From Myxococcales bacterium (GTDB taxonomy: Bacteria > Myxococcota_A > Polyangia > Haliangiales > Haliangiaceae), in NCBI GenBank assembly GCA_005779305.1, contig SXJR01000032.1:1-36445 (forward strand): DNA of 36,445 nt. The letters are read 5' to 3'. Of the stretch, positions 1 to 10,300 are shown piece after piece. Both the position numbers and the translations under genes were made by a program. The first letter of the stretch is position 1. Each line of letters starts with the position of its first letter. Under the pieces are notes generated by a model that made no database searches, was not told where the DNA came from, and saw only the letters and a program-made list of their open reading frames with translations.

Positions 1-1
1 C

Positions 2-628
2 TGGGCGCGCAACGTCGACACCGGCGCAGTCGAGCTCAAGCCCGTGCTCGAGACCTTCGTCCGCGAAGGGCGTCCCACGATCGACGTCACCGTCGTCGAC
101 GCTGATGGCAATCGAGAGACTTTGAGGACCACCGACGACCACCCGTTCTGGACGCAGCACGGCTGGGTCGCGGTGGCGAACCTGACGATCGGTGACGCGG
201 TCCTGCTGGGTGGGCGAGGGGCGGGGACGGTCGACGGCATCGTTTCGACCGGCCTGATGCAGACCGTCTACAACTTCGAGGTTCTTGATTTCGGCTCCTA
301 CCACGTTGGCAGCTTCTGGACGCTGGTCCACAATTGTCCCGCCAAAGGACTGCACCGTCCGTATCTGCGGAAGACCACTCGGCAGGGAATGGATGGCGCC
401 GCTCCCAGAACCGCCGACGGGAAGCCGATCGACCCCAATACAGGCAAGCCTATCGAAGGGACTCCGGACAGAGGGCACAAGCCTGGCCATGAGTTCCGCC
501 GCGAGAAAGCCAAGGCGGAGGCAGAGGGACTGACGCAGCAGGAGTTCAATGACCGAATGAATGATCCCACCCTTTACCAGCTTGAGGATAAGTCCGCCAA
601 TCGCAGCCACAAGTTCGAGAAGCCATGA
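2..628 (+). CDS. polymorphic toxin C-terminus: Hint domain + GH-E family nuclease (5' end outside window)
   Basis: The reading frame is open from base 2, so the N-terminal part of the protein lies outside the window. The first ~110 residues look like the second half of a pretoxin Hint domain: DDHPFWT, GWV, a GD turn, VYNFEV, YHVG and a terminal VHNC. In polymorphic toxins this domain self-cleaves to release the toxin tip. The remaining ~95 residues resemble the GH-E family of the HNH/endonuclease VII fold: a GH pair in DRGHKPGHEF, then NDPTLYQLED and the terminal NRSHKFE. By family this is a DNase toxin aimed at competing cells. The stop codon overlaps the start of the ankyrin gene (ATGA), which fits a toxin-immunity pair. 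The N-terminal Hint blocks and the secretion module cannot be seen, so the export route is unknown. Confidence 0.8.
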   Translation, partial: WARNVDTGAVELKPVLETFVREGRPTIDVTVVDADGNRETLRTTDDHPFWTQHGWVAVANLTIGDAVLLGGRGAGTVDGIVSTGLMQTVYNFEVLDFGSYHVGSFWTLVHNCPAKGLHRPYLRKTTRQGMDGAAPRTADGKPIDPNTGKPIEGTPDRGHKPGHEFRREKAKAEAEGLTQQEFNDRMNDPTLYQLEDKSANRSHKFEKP

Positions 629-1107
629 AGAAGGCGACGTCTGTGCCACCAATTACCAGCGCAGTGCTGTGTCGCGATTCGGCGGCAGTTGTTGCAGCCA
701 TTGCCGCCGGCGCGCGCATTGATGAGGTCGACGGGGAAGGCCGCACTGCGCTTCACCACGCTGTCATAGAGAAGGACGAGGGGCTGGTTCGCCTGTTGTT
801 CGCCGCCCAGGCGGACGTGAACGCTCGGGACAGTCACTCATGGACTCCGCTTCATTTCGCGGCGAGTGAGCACGCCGTTGAGATGGTCAACGCTCTCTTG
901 GGATTGGGAGCTCTGGTCGATCTTGAGGACGATCAGGGCAATACGCCTCTGTGGCGCGCGGTGTTCCAGTCGCGTGGACGAGGCCAGGTCATACAGGCGT
1001 TGCGCTCAGGTGGTGCGAACCCTGAGCATAGGAATAAGCATGGCATCTCTCCCAGGCAGCTTGCGGAGACCATAGCGAATCATGATGTTATGCAGTGGAT
1101 GAGATAG
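625..1107 (+). CDS. ankyrin-repeat protein, probable immunity protein of the GH-E toxin
   Basis: The 160-residue protein has no signal peptide and holds about four ankyrin repeats from residue ~10 to the end. Consensus pieces are GRTALHHAVIEKDEGLVRLL, ADVNARDSHSWTPLHFAA, GNTPLWRAV and HGISPRQLAE. Ankyrin proteins are a recognised class of cytosolic immunity proteins in polymorphic toxin systems, where they bind the cognate toxin domain. The ATG lies inside the toxin stop codon (4-bp overlap), so the two are translationally coupled, as expected for a toxin and its antidote. The immunity role is inferred from position and fold. A generic ankyrin scaffold is the alternative. Confidence 0.8.
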   Translation: MKKATSVPPITSAVLCRDSAAVVAAIAAGARIDEVDGEGRTALHHAVIEKDEGLVRLLFAAQADVNARDSHSWTPLHFAASEHAVEMVNALLGLGALVDLEDDQGNTPLWRAVFQSRGRGQVIQALRSGGANPEHRNKHGISPRQLAETIANHDVMQWMR

Positions 1108-1128
1108 ACAGCCCGCGCATCGCTGATG

Positions 1129-1155
1129 GGTGCGGCGGGTGCGGCGGGTGCGGCG
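1129..1155 (+). repeat. 9-bp tandem repeat, three exact copies
   Basis: GGTGCGGCG is repeated three times without error just after the ankyrin gene. It lies in non-coding sequence and may mark a recombination or slippage point at the edge of the toxin cassette. Confidence 0.7.
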
Positions 1156-1185
1156 TGTGCGACACCTTCCACGCTTGGGGTTACG

Positions 1186-1373
1186 ACTGAGCCCGCCAGC
1201 GATGCCCTCATTCTGCGAGGTGAGACTCACATAGACGGCGTGTTCTAGATCCGCTCTTCGCGCATCCGGGTGACGCTCGTCGAGATCCGCGGAACGAGAA
1301 CCTGCGCATCGCTCGACAACTCGCCGAAACGATCGAACTCATCCTCCAACGTGGTTGCACTCCCGATGATTGA
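1186..1373 (+). pseudogene. decayed C-terminus of an unrecognised gene, upstream of a small intact gene
   Basis: One frame reads ASDALILRGETHIDGVF, meets TAG at 1246-1248, and continues as IRSSRIRVTLVEIRG. Near 1290 the protein-like signal moves to another frame and reads ENLRIARQLAETIELILQRG to a TGA at 1371-1373. A single-base change (GAG to TAG) and one indel would restore a continuous C-terminus. The restored stop would overlap the ATG of the next gene by 8 bp, a toxin-immunity-like arrangement. I do not recognise the family, and the joined reading is an inference from codon pattern. Confidence 0.35.
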
Positions 1374-1623
1374 CCCGTCTCGCTCGTCGAACGCGGCACT
1401 CGCCCTTCAGTGGGTCATTATCCGCGCACGGCTCATGGTTCAGCAAGGCAGCGATCGTTCTTCGCTCGAACACGTCCTGGATGTCGCGGAGTACCTCGCG
1501 GGCCTCATTGGGGATTCGGAGGACCGAACGGCTGACTTCCGGCGACAGCTTGAGGGCTTGGCTGGGGCACACGAGCTGATGCAGACGGCGCTCGATCGAT
1601 TCGAGAACGGGATGTCCGACTAG
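1366..1623 (+). CDS. small hypothetical protein, possible orphan immunity protein
   Basis: The ATG at 1366 gives an 85-residue, probably all-helical cytosolic protein beginning MIDPSRSSNAALALQW, with a central heptad-like stretch (LEHVLDVAEYLAGL) and no signal peptide. An upstream ATG in the same frame (1270) would add 32 residues of poor codon quality, so I prefer 1366. The start overlaps the stop of the decayed frame before it. Position behind a toxin-immunity pair and overlap with a decayed partner suggest a leftover immunity gene. I do not recognise the family, so function remains unassigned. Confidence 0.5.
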   Translation: MIDPSRSSNAALALQWVIIRARLMVQQGSDRSSLEHVLDVAEYLAGLIGDSEDRTADFRRQLEGLAGAHELMQTALDRFENGMSD

Positions 1624-1802
1624 GCAATGCAAGCCGGCAGCCTGAAGACGTCGTGAACTGACGGTCGAGCCAGTCGCCCGGCGGGTCGACCCTGCGATCA
1701 TTTCGCCGTAGCCGGGCCCGAGGACGCCGAGGAGAGAAGAGGGTTCGAGTCGGAAGCCAGCACCCTCGCCGTGGACGTCGGCCCTTCAGCTACGGCCCGG
1801 GG

Positions 1803-2027
1803 GCCGGGTGGTGTCCCAGGCCTACGCCGGACACGACGGCGTCGAACGGGACGGTGGCGACGTTCGAGTACGACGCGCGGGCGCTGCCGAAGACGGTGAA
1901 GTGGGTGCGGTCGGGGCAGGCGCCGAAGACGGTGGCGACCCAGAGCACCACCAGCCCGGCCACGTTGCGGGTCTGGGACGACCTCGCGCGCCGGCCCAAC
2001 AAGTGGGTGGAGGCGATGCGCCTGTGA
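1803..2027 (+). pseudogene. coding remnant of unknown origin
   Basis: From about 1836 this frame has almost only G or C in third positions and reads like protein (VATFEYDARALPKTVKWVR, then LRVWDDLARRPNKWVEAMRL) up to TGA at 2025-2027. No start codon with a plausible upstream signal is visible, and the frame degrades before 1803. It looks like the last ~65 residues of a gene whose 5' part is gone. The stretch 1624-1802 before it shows no gene or site that I can support. I do not recognise the family. Confidence 0.35.
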
Positions 2028-2036
2028 ATCGCCGGC

Positions 2037-3095
2037 TCAGATCGGCGACGCTGCGATCTCGCGGCCGCAGATGTACACGGTGTACGCGACCGGGAACGAG
2101 GTCGAGCGGTTCGAGCCGCCGACCCAGAGCCAGTACTGGGTCTGGGGCTCGACGGAGGTGACCACGATCTCCTCACCGATCACGGCGGCGGTCGGGGTGC
2201 CCATGGGATCGGTGGGTTTGTCCGACTCGAAGACCAGGACGTCGAGATCGGCGATGCCGCCGCTCCACGCGACCCGCAGGTCGAGCTGGTTGGTCGTCGA
2301 GCCGGTGTAGAACGAGAAGGTGTCGCGATCGCGGTACTCGTCACCGACGGTGGTCACGTTGGCCGAGCTGCCGGTGACGGCGAAGCGGCTGCCGGCGGTG
2401 ACCGCCTCTTGGGTGGCGTCGGGCGCGTCGCCGGTCGCGTTGGTGGCCATGGCGGCGAGCAGCGGCGGCTGCTGGCGCACCTCGATCACGTCGTTGGCGC
2501 GGTGGCCGCTGGCGCTCTCGTCGGCCTCGGGATGGATGGTGCCGCCGCCCATGGGCGGGCAGCGCAACGCCGGGGTGTCGGCGTTCATCTCGATGCGGTA
2601 GGGGAAACTCGTCACCGCGCCCGCCGAGCGGGCCTCGACGCCGAGCGTGTACTCGCCGACCGGCAGGACCAGCGTGGTGACGGCGTTGCCGGCGCGGACG
2701 CGGGCGATCGCGCGCACGCCGCCGGCGTCACGGACCAGCAGATCGAGGCGCTCGACCTCCTCGGCCAGCGGCGCGCTGAGGCGCACCACCACGGGCGAGC
2801 CGGGCGCCACCGTGACCTGGTAGAGGTCGCGGTCGACGAGGTCGCCGGCGGGATGATCGATGTCGACGTTGCCGCACACGGCGACCCGCTGGCCGCCGAA
2901 GGTCGCCCCGGTCGGCTCCGACGTCGCGTCGTTGCGCGCGTCGTCGGTCTCGGGATGGCAGTCGCCGGGCGCGCCGTCGCCGCCGCCGGCGTCGGGCGCG
3001 GTGGCGCCGTCGACCGGGGAGGTCCCCCCGTCGTCGCCGCAGCCGGCGGTCAGCGCCGGAGCCAGCGCCAGCGCGGTCAGGAACAGTGCTCTCAT
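2037..3095 (-). CDS. lipoprotein with two PPC-like beta-sandwich domains
   Basis: The start at 3095 puts a lipoprotein signal at the N-terminus (MRALFLTALALAPALTAGC; lipobox LTAGC, Cys19). An upstream in-frame start would add 49 residues of low-complexity Arg-rich sequence, so it was rejected. After the Cys comes an Asp/Gly-rich linker (to ~45), then two similar domains of ~100 residues (about 65-165 and 225-345). Each has the RDLYQV.. / RDTFSFYT.. and LDLLVRD / LDVLVFES signatures of pre-peptidase C-terminal (PPC)-like beta sandwiches. Such domains are common in secreted or cell-surface proteins. It is transcribed away from the OmpA-like gene. A TAGCTT box lies 13 nt before the ATG. No enzymatic domain is visible. 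Confidence 0.75.
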   Translation of the reverse strand: MRALFLTALALAPALTAGCGDDGGTSPVDGATAPDAGGGDGAPGDCHPETDDARNDATSEPTGATFGGQRVAVCGNVDIDHPAGDLVDRDLYQVTVAPGSPVVVRLSAPLAEEVERLDLLVRDAGGVRAIARVRAGNAVTTLVLPVGEYTLGVEARSAGAVTSFPYRIEMNADTPALRCPPMGGGTIHPEADESASGHRANDVIEVRQQPPLLAAMATNATGDAPDATQEAVTAGSRFAVTGSSANVTTVGDEYRDRDTFSFYTGSTTNQLDLRVAWSGGIADLDVLVFESDKPTDPMGTPTAAVIGEEIVVTSVEPQTQYWLWVGGSNRSTSFPVAYTVYICGREIAASPI

Positions 3096-3175
3096 CCGTC
3101 GATCGCTCAAGCTACCGGCGCGACCGGCCTCTGTCCAGCAACCTGCTGGCCGCCGCGATCTGGCGCACGCTCCTG

Positions 3176-3181
3176 TATACT
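3176..3181 (+). promoter_or_regulatory. TATACT -10 box, near-leaderless promoter of the OmpA-like gene
   Basis: TATACT ends 9 nt before the ATG at 3191. Transcription from it would begin only a few bases before the start codon. No Shine-Dalgarno sequence is present. There is no good -35 hexamer at 17 bp. Confidence 0.5.
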
Positions 3182-3190
3182 GCTGCCCAC

Positions 3191-4423
3191 ATGCAGCGGG
3201 TCCTCCCCCTCGCCGTCTGTGCCGGTCTCGTCGCGCTGGCACCGAGCCCGGCTCAGGCCGAGCCCATCGAGGTCGGTGGCCTGCTCGGACCGCGCCTGTT
3301 CGCCGACGACTCCATCCTCGGCAAGAACGAGATGTTCGACACGTCGCTCTCCAACAGCGTACTGATCGGCATCCGCGCGGCCCGGCCGATCACACCGTGG
3401 TTGGTGCCCGAGGTCGAGCTCGGCCTCTCGCCGGCAACCACCCGCGAGTACGACATCGACGTCCTGTGGTTCGAGCCGCGGGCCCACCTCCGCTTCCAGG
3501 TCCGGCCCGATCGTCGCCTGCGGCCGTTCGCCGTGCTAGGCGCTGGCATGCCCGTGGTGCTGTCCACCAAGCGCGGCATCTTTCCCAGCGGGCTCACTGC
3601 CGAGGGCTACACCGGTGGCGGCGTCGGCTGGAACCCCGGCCGCGGCGTGGCCCTGCGCTTCGATGCCCGCGCCATGCTTTTCCAGGGCCGGGGCGGCGAG
3701 AAGCCGGTCACGGTCGAGGCCGAGTTCACCGCCGGCGTCTGGTTCACGCTCGGCAAGTCAGGGGCAGAGAAGCAGCGTCGCATCGAGGCGCCGCCGCCGC
3801 CGCCCGACGCCGACGGCGACGGCTACGTCGACGCCGCCGACGGTTGCCCGGAGCGCGCCGAGGACCACGACGGCTTCGATGACAAGGACGGCTGTCCCGA
3901 CATCGACAACGACGGCGATCAGATCCTCGACGTCGCCGACAAGTGTCCGACCGTTCTCGAGACCTACAACGGCTTCGAGGACGACGAGGGTTGCCCCGAC
4001 ACCGTGCACGCCGACGTCGACAGCATCATCGGCACCGTCGAGGGGCTGCTCTACTCGCCAGGCGACATCGCGGTCCGGGCCACCGCCAGTGACGGGCTCG
4101 AGCGCATCGTCAAGGTGCTCCGCGATCACCCGTCGGTGCGCCTCATCCTGGTCGGTCACACCGACGCCAAGGAGGCCCTCCCGGATCCCTCCGCGCCGCC
4201 GCCCGCGGATGGCGCCGTCCCCGATCCCGCCGAGCTTGCCCTCGAGCTGGGCCGGAGCCGCGCCGCCTCGCTGCGCAACGCGCTGGTCGGGCGCGGTCTC
4301 AACAAGGGCCGCTTCATCATCGAATCGCTGGGCCTCGAGCAGCCAGTCTCCGACGAGGACACCAACCGCGGCCGCCTGCGCAATCGCCGAGTCGAGGTCA
4401 AGCTGTTCGTGCCGAAGCGGTAG
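3191..4423 (+). CDS. OmpA-family outer-membrane protein with thrombospondin type 3 repeats
   Basis: The 410-residue protein opens with a signal peptide (MQRVLPLAVCAGLVALAPS, cleavage after AQA). It is followed by a ~175-residue predicted outer-membrane beta-barrel, then Ca-binding TSP3 repeats at about 195-270 (DADGDGYVDAADGCPE, DNDGDQILDVADKCP, GFEDDEGCPD). A C-terminal OmpA/peptidoglycan-binding domain ends in NRRVEVKLF. It should anchor the outer membrane to the cell wall, with the TSP3 segment as a stiff Ca-dependent spacer. The ATG at 3191 was chosen because the signal peptide begins there. Residues GHTDAKE.. lead into a Pro-rich insertion (about 335-350) within the OmpA domain, longer than usual. 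Confidence 0.85.
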   Translation: MQRVLPLAVCAGLVALAPSPAQAEPIEVGGLLGPRLFADDSILGKNEMFDTSLSNSVLIGIRAARPITPWLVPEVELGLSPATTREYDIDVLWFEPRAHLRFQVRPDRRLRPFAVLGAGMPVVLSTKRGIFPSGLTAEGYTGGGVGWNPGRGVALRFDARAMLFQGRGGEKPVTVEAEFTAGVWFTLGKSGAEKQRRIEAPPPPPDADGDGYVDAADGCPERAEDHDGFDDKDGCPDIDNDGDQILDVADKCPTVLETYNGFEDDEGCPDTVHADVDSIIGTVEGLLYSPGDIAVRATASDGLERIVKVLRDHPSVRLILVGHTDAKEALPDPSAPPPADGAVPDPAELALELGRSRAASLRNALVGRGLNKGRFIIESLGLEQPVSDEDTNRGRLRNRRVEVKLFVPKR

Positions 4424-4446
4424 CCCGGGCACTGAACCTTGTCCTT

Positions 4447-4467
4447 GACCTCGACCTTGTCGAGGTC
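4447..4467. terminator. hairpin between convergent genes, possible bidirectional terminator
   Basis: GACCTCGAC (4447-4455), loop CTT and GTCGAGGTC (4459-4467) form a perfect 9-bp stem between the OmpA-like gene and the kinase, which converge. GAGGTC hexamer repeats run on to ~4482, so several alternative stems can form. No T-tract follows on either strand. Confidence 0.5.
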
Positions 4468-4495
4468 GAGGTCGAGGTCGAGATTCAGGGATCGT

Positions 4496-6376
<1,881 letters not shown>

Positions 6377-6388
6377 CGGTTCATCGAG

Positions 6389-6394
6389 TTTATA
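6389..6394 (-). promoter_or_regulatory. TATAAA -10-like box before the kinase gene
   Basis: On the minus strand TATAAACTC lies 10-12 nt before the ATG at 6376, so the 5' leader would be only a few bases. The rest of 6377-6577, between the divergent kinase and GspC-like genes, shows no further clear signal apart from the GspC ribosome binding site. Confidence 0.4.
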
Positions 6395-6566
6395 CCCATG
6401 ACGCACGCGCGAGGGGATGCGGTGGGGTGCCGCGGCGCCGCTGCCAGGATGGCGCGCCGGGCGCAGACGCCGAGGGCGAGATGGCGCTTGGGCGGCGCGG
6501 CGCGCCCGCAAGCGCCCGTTTCGTCGAGGATGACCTGCGCGCGGCGGCCCGGCACGCGATGTGGAT

Positions 6567-6571
6567 AGGAG
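6567..6571 (+). promoter_or_regulatory. Shine-Dalgarno AGGAG for the GspC-like gene
   Basis: AGGAG lies 6 nt before the ATG at 6578 and fixes that start. It is one of the few classical ribosome binding sites in the window. Confidence 0.6.
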
Positions 6572-6577
6572 CACGAC

Positions 6578-7495
6578 ATGCGCATCGTCACGCGACGTCT
6601 CCGGCTGGGCTCGAGCGCGGCCATCGTCGGTGCGGCAGCGCTGGCCTCGGCGTGGTTCACGTCGCGGGCGTGGTCGCATGCCGCCGGGGTCGCTCCGCCG
6701 CTCCCGCCGCCGGTGGTGGCGTCGCCGGCGGCCGCGTCGCCGCTCGCCGTCACCCCGGCGGATCCGCGATCGACGACCGCCGAGCTGCTGGCGCGCAACA
6801 TGTTCTGCTCGACGTGCGCGCCGCCGCGCGACGACGGCCCAGCAGAGCGCGGTGCTTCGCCGGTGGCGCGCGCGCTGCCGCGGGTGATCGCGACCCAGGT
6901 CGGACGCCATGGCTGGGCGACGCTCGAGGCCGGCAACGTCGCCGGTGCCTTCGTGCTCGGTGCCGCGCTGCCTGGCGGCGGCGTGCTCGAGTCGATCGAG
7001 CCCGGCGCCATCGTGGTGCGCTTCGACGCCGAGACCACCGTGCGGGTCGCGCTCGCCAGCGAGGCGAACGCCGGTAGCGGTGGCGACACCGCCGGGAAGC
7101 CGTCGAAGCGCGGTGACGGCGCGGCCACGGCCGATCCGTGGGCCGATCGCATCCGCGCGGTGGGCGACAACCGGTGGGAGGTCGATCGCAAGCTGATCCG
7201 CGAGCTGGTGGCCGCCGGCACCGGCGGCACGGCCGCCGCCCGCGGCGTGCGCCTGCAGCCGGTGAACAAGGACGGTCAGCTCGCCGGCGTTCGCGTCACC
7301 GCCGCTCGTAGCGGCTCGCTGGCGACGGCGCTCGGCCTCTCCGCCGGCGACGTGATCGAGTCGATCGACGGCCGCGCCATCGATTCGCCCCAGGTGCTCA
7401 TGAGCATGTACGACAAGCTCGACGGCCTGCGCCGCGTCGACCTCGGCGTGCGCCGCAAGGGCAGCGCGGTGACGCTGACCTATGATTTGCCGTGA
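6578..7495 (+). CDS. GspC-like type II secretion component with PDZ domain
   Basis: The 305-residue protein has an N-terminal signal anchor (about 12-30), a Pro/Ala-rich periplasmic linker, and a homology-region segment starting at ARNMFCSTC (~72-80). It ends with a C-terminal PDZ domain (~215-302; LATALGLSAGDVIESIDG). GspC links the inner-membrane type II secretion platform to the secretin, and its PDZ domain helps recognise cargo. The paired cysteines in FCSTC are typical of myxobacterial versions. No other gsp gene is nearby: the gene stands alone between a kinase and glyoxalase II, and its stop codon directly abuts that of the convergent glyoxalase gene. It may be a second, specialised GspC copy. 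Confidence 0.75.
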   Translation: MRIVTRRLRLGSSAAIVGAAALASAWFTSRAWSHAAGVAPPLPPPVVASPAAASPLAVTPADPRSTTAELLARNMFCSTCAPPRDDGPAERGASPVARALPRVIATQVGRHGWATLEAGNVAGAFVLGAALPGGGVLESIEPGAIVVRFDAETTVRVALASEANAGSGGDTAGKPSKRGDGAATADPWADRIRAVGDNRWEVDRKLIRELVAAGTGGTAAARGVRLQPVNKDGQLAGVRVTAARSGSLATALGLSAGDVIESIDGRAIDSPQVLMSMYDKLDGLRRVDLGVRRKGSAVTLTYDLP

Positions 7496-8227
7496 CTACT
7501 TGAACGTGTTCTTGGCCGTTCGCCGCTCGCCGAACTCGGCGGCGTCGGCGGCGCGCAGGAATGGATTGGTCGCGCGCTCGATCCCGATCGTCGACGGCGA
7601 GGTGGCTTCTCCCCGTGCGCGCTGCGCGCTGGCCCGTGCGATGGCCTGGGCGATCGCGTCCGATCCCGGCTCGGTGTGAGCGGCAAACTTGAGGTTGGCC
7701 TCGGTGTACTCGTGGCCGAAGTAGACCTGGGTCTCGGGCGGCAGCGCGGCCAGGCGCTGCAGCGCCGCGTGCATCATCGGCGCGTCGCCCTCGAACATGC
7801 GGCCGCAGCCGGCGGCGAAGAGCGTGTCGCCGGTGAAGACCGCGGCCTCGGCCGGCAGCCACCAGCTGATCGCGCCCAGGGTGTGGCCGGGGTTGTGGAT
7901 GATCGTGGCCCGCAGTCCGTCGAGCGTGACCTCGTCGCCGTCGGCGACGGCGCGGGTCAGGCCGTGGATGCGCTCGTGGTCGCGGTCGTGGGTGTGACCG
8001 ATGACCTCGAGGTCGGGCAGGGCGGCCAGGAGATCCTTGTTGCCGCCGACGTGATCGGCGTGGTGGTGGGTGGCCCAGATCGCGGCCAGGGTCACGCCCT
8101 CTCGGGCGACGGCGTCGAGCACGGGCTGGGCCTCGCCGGGGTCGACGATGGCGGCGCGGTGGGTGTGCTCGTCGACGACGAGGTACGCGAAGTTGTCCTT
8201 GAGGCACGGCACGGTCACGACCCGCAT
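7496..8227 (-). CDS. gloB: hydroxyacylglutathione hydrolase (glyoxalase II)
   Basis: The 243-residue metallo-beta-lactamase-fold enzyme hydrolyses S-lactoylglutathione to lactate and glutathione, the second step of methylglyoxal detoxification. It carries the binuclear metal motif THHHADHVGG (residues ~53-62), the next ligands in HNPGHTLGAISWW and FTGDTLFAAGCGR, and the glutathione-binding motif FGHEYTEANLKFA. Its length is close to the family's ~250. The tail (NPFLRAADAAEFGERR) is also typical of GloB. It diverges from the ABC ATPase gene, with only 28 bp between the start codons, and carries TAAGGT 6 nt before its ATG. Confidence 0.92.
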   Translation of the reverse strand: MRVVTVPCLKDNFAYLVVDEHTHRAAIVDPGEAQPVLDAVAREGVTLAAIWATHHHADHVGGNKDLLAALPDLEVIGHTHDRDHERIHGLTRAVADGDEVTLDGLRATIIHNPGHTLGAISWWLPAEAAVFTGDTLFAAGCGRMFEGDAPMMHAALQRLAALPPETQVYFGHEYTEANLKFAAHTEPGSDAIAQAIARASAQRARGEATSPSTIGIERATNPFLRAADAAEFGERRTAKNTFK

Positions 8228-8233
8228 GCCCGG

Positions 8234-8248
8234 ACCTTACGCTATGGT
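8234..8248. promoter_or_regulatory. back-to-back TANNNT boxes serving gloB (-) and the ABC ATPase (+)
   Basis: The minus strand has TAAGGT (8239-8234) 6 nt before the gloB ATG at 8227. The plus strand has TATGGT (8243-8248) 7 nt before the GTG at 8256. The two boxes are 3 bp apart, and any -35 elements would lie inside the neighbouring coding sequence. Confidence 0.5.
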
Positions 8249-8255
8249 CGCGGCC

Positions 8256-9197
<942 letters not shown>

Positions 9198-9198
9198 C

Positions 9199-10290
9199 AT
9201 GCTGCTCGCGACCATCAAGAAGGACCTGCAGCTCCTCCTCCGCGATCGGGGTGCGCTGATCAGTCTGTTCCTGCTCCCGGTGGTGTTCATCGCCGTGTTC
9301 GGCGCCTTCTTCAGCGGCGACAACGACGGCGACCGCCGCGCGATCGCGGTGTGGGCCGCCGACACGCCGCGGACCCGCGCCGTGGTCACCGCGCTCGAAG
9401 GGTCCCAGCTCTTCGAGGTCGAGCGCGTCGCGTCGGCCGAGGCCGCGCGCGCCGCCGTGGCGGCCGATCGGGTCAGCGCCGCGGTCATCCTGCCCGCCGA
9501 CTTCGATCCCGCCGCCGGTCGGCCTGGCGAGCTCGCCATCGACGAGGCCCTGGCCCCGCAGGTCCGCCTGCCGGTGCAGGGCGCGCTCCAGGCCATCGTG
9601 CACTACGCCGTCTTCCCGCCGGCGTTGGGCGCCGATCTCCCGGTGCTGGTGGCGGCGACGCCGCCCGGCATCCAGCGCGCGCTGCGCGACGTCGATGCCT
9701 TCCAGCTCTCGGTGCCGGGCAACGCCGTCCTCTTCGGCTTCTTCCTGGCGCTCACCGTCGGCCTGGCCTTCGCCGAGGAGCGGCGCTGGGGTACGTGGCG
9801 CCGGATCCTGGCCGCGCCGGTGCCGCGTGCGACCGTCTTGCTCGCCAAGCTCGTTCCCTACGGCCTCGTCGGCCTGGCTCAGTTCGCCTTTCTCTTCGGG
9901 CTGGGCGCCGGCGTCTTCGGCATGCGTGTCGGCGGCAGCTTGCTGGCCCTGGTGGTGCTCACCGTCGCGGTGGTGACCTGCGCGGTCGCGCTCGGCCTCG
10001 CCATCGCCGCGCTGGGCGGCAGCGAGAAGCGCATGGGCAGCGTCGGCTCGGTGAGCCTGCTCATCATGGGGCTGCTCGGCGGCGCCATGGTGCCGCGCGC
10101 GATCATGCCGCCGCTGCTCAAGACCGTCGGCCTCGCCGTGCCGCACGGCTGGGCCCTCGACGGCTACTTCACGCTGCTGGTGCGCGACGGCGCGTCGCTG
10201 GCCGACGTCCTGCCCCAGATCGGCGCCATCCTCGGCTTCGCCGCCGTCTTCGCCGCCTTCGGCGTGTGGCGCTTTCGGTTCGAACGCTGA
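9199..10290 (+). CDS. ABC-2 type transporter permease
   Basis: The 363-residue membrane protein has an N-terminal helix (about 18-38), a large periplasmic domain (~40-165) and five more hydrophobic segments from ~175 to the C-terminus. This is the usual ABC-2 exporter permease layout. The cytoplasmic coupling segment is [25 protein letters not shown]. It starts 1 bp after the ATPase stop, so the two form one operon and presumably one exporter. Nothing in the context reveals the substrate. Confidence 0.88.
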   Translation: MLLATIKKDLQLLLRDRGALISLFLLPVVFIAVFGAFFSGDNDGDRRAIAVWAADTPRTRAVVTALEGSQLFEVERVASAEAARAAVAADRVSAAVILPADFDPAAGRPGELAIDEALAPQVRLPVQGALQAIVHYAVFPPALGADLPVLVAATPPGIQRALRDVDAFQLSVPGNAVLFGFFLALTVGLAFAEERRWGTWRRILAAPVPRATVLLAKLVPYGLVGLAQFAFLFGLGAGVFGMRVGGSLLALVVLTVAVVTCAVALGLAIAALGGSEKRMGSVGSVSLLIMGLLGGAMVPRAIMPPLLKTVGLAVPHGWALDGYFTLLVRDGASLADVLPQIGAILGFAAVFAAFGVWRFRFER

Positions 10291-10300
10291 GCGAGCAGCG

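Noticed and set aside
1270-1365. ATG at 1270 as start of the small hypothetical protein
   Set aside because: The added codons have poor third-position GC and overlap a different protein-like frame; 1366 is better supported.
8244-8255. ATG at 8244 as start of the ABC ATPase
   Set aside because: It lies inside the TATGGT box. The GTG at 8256 has the spacing seen at the other genes. The choice is not certain.
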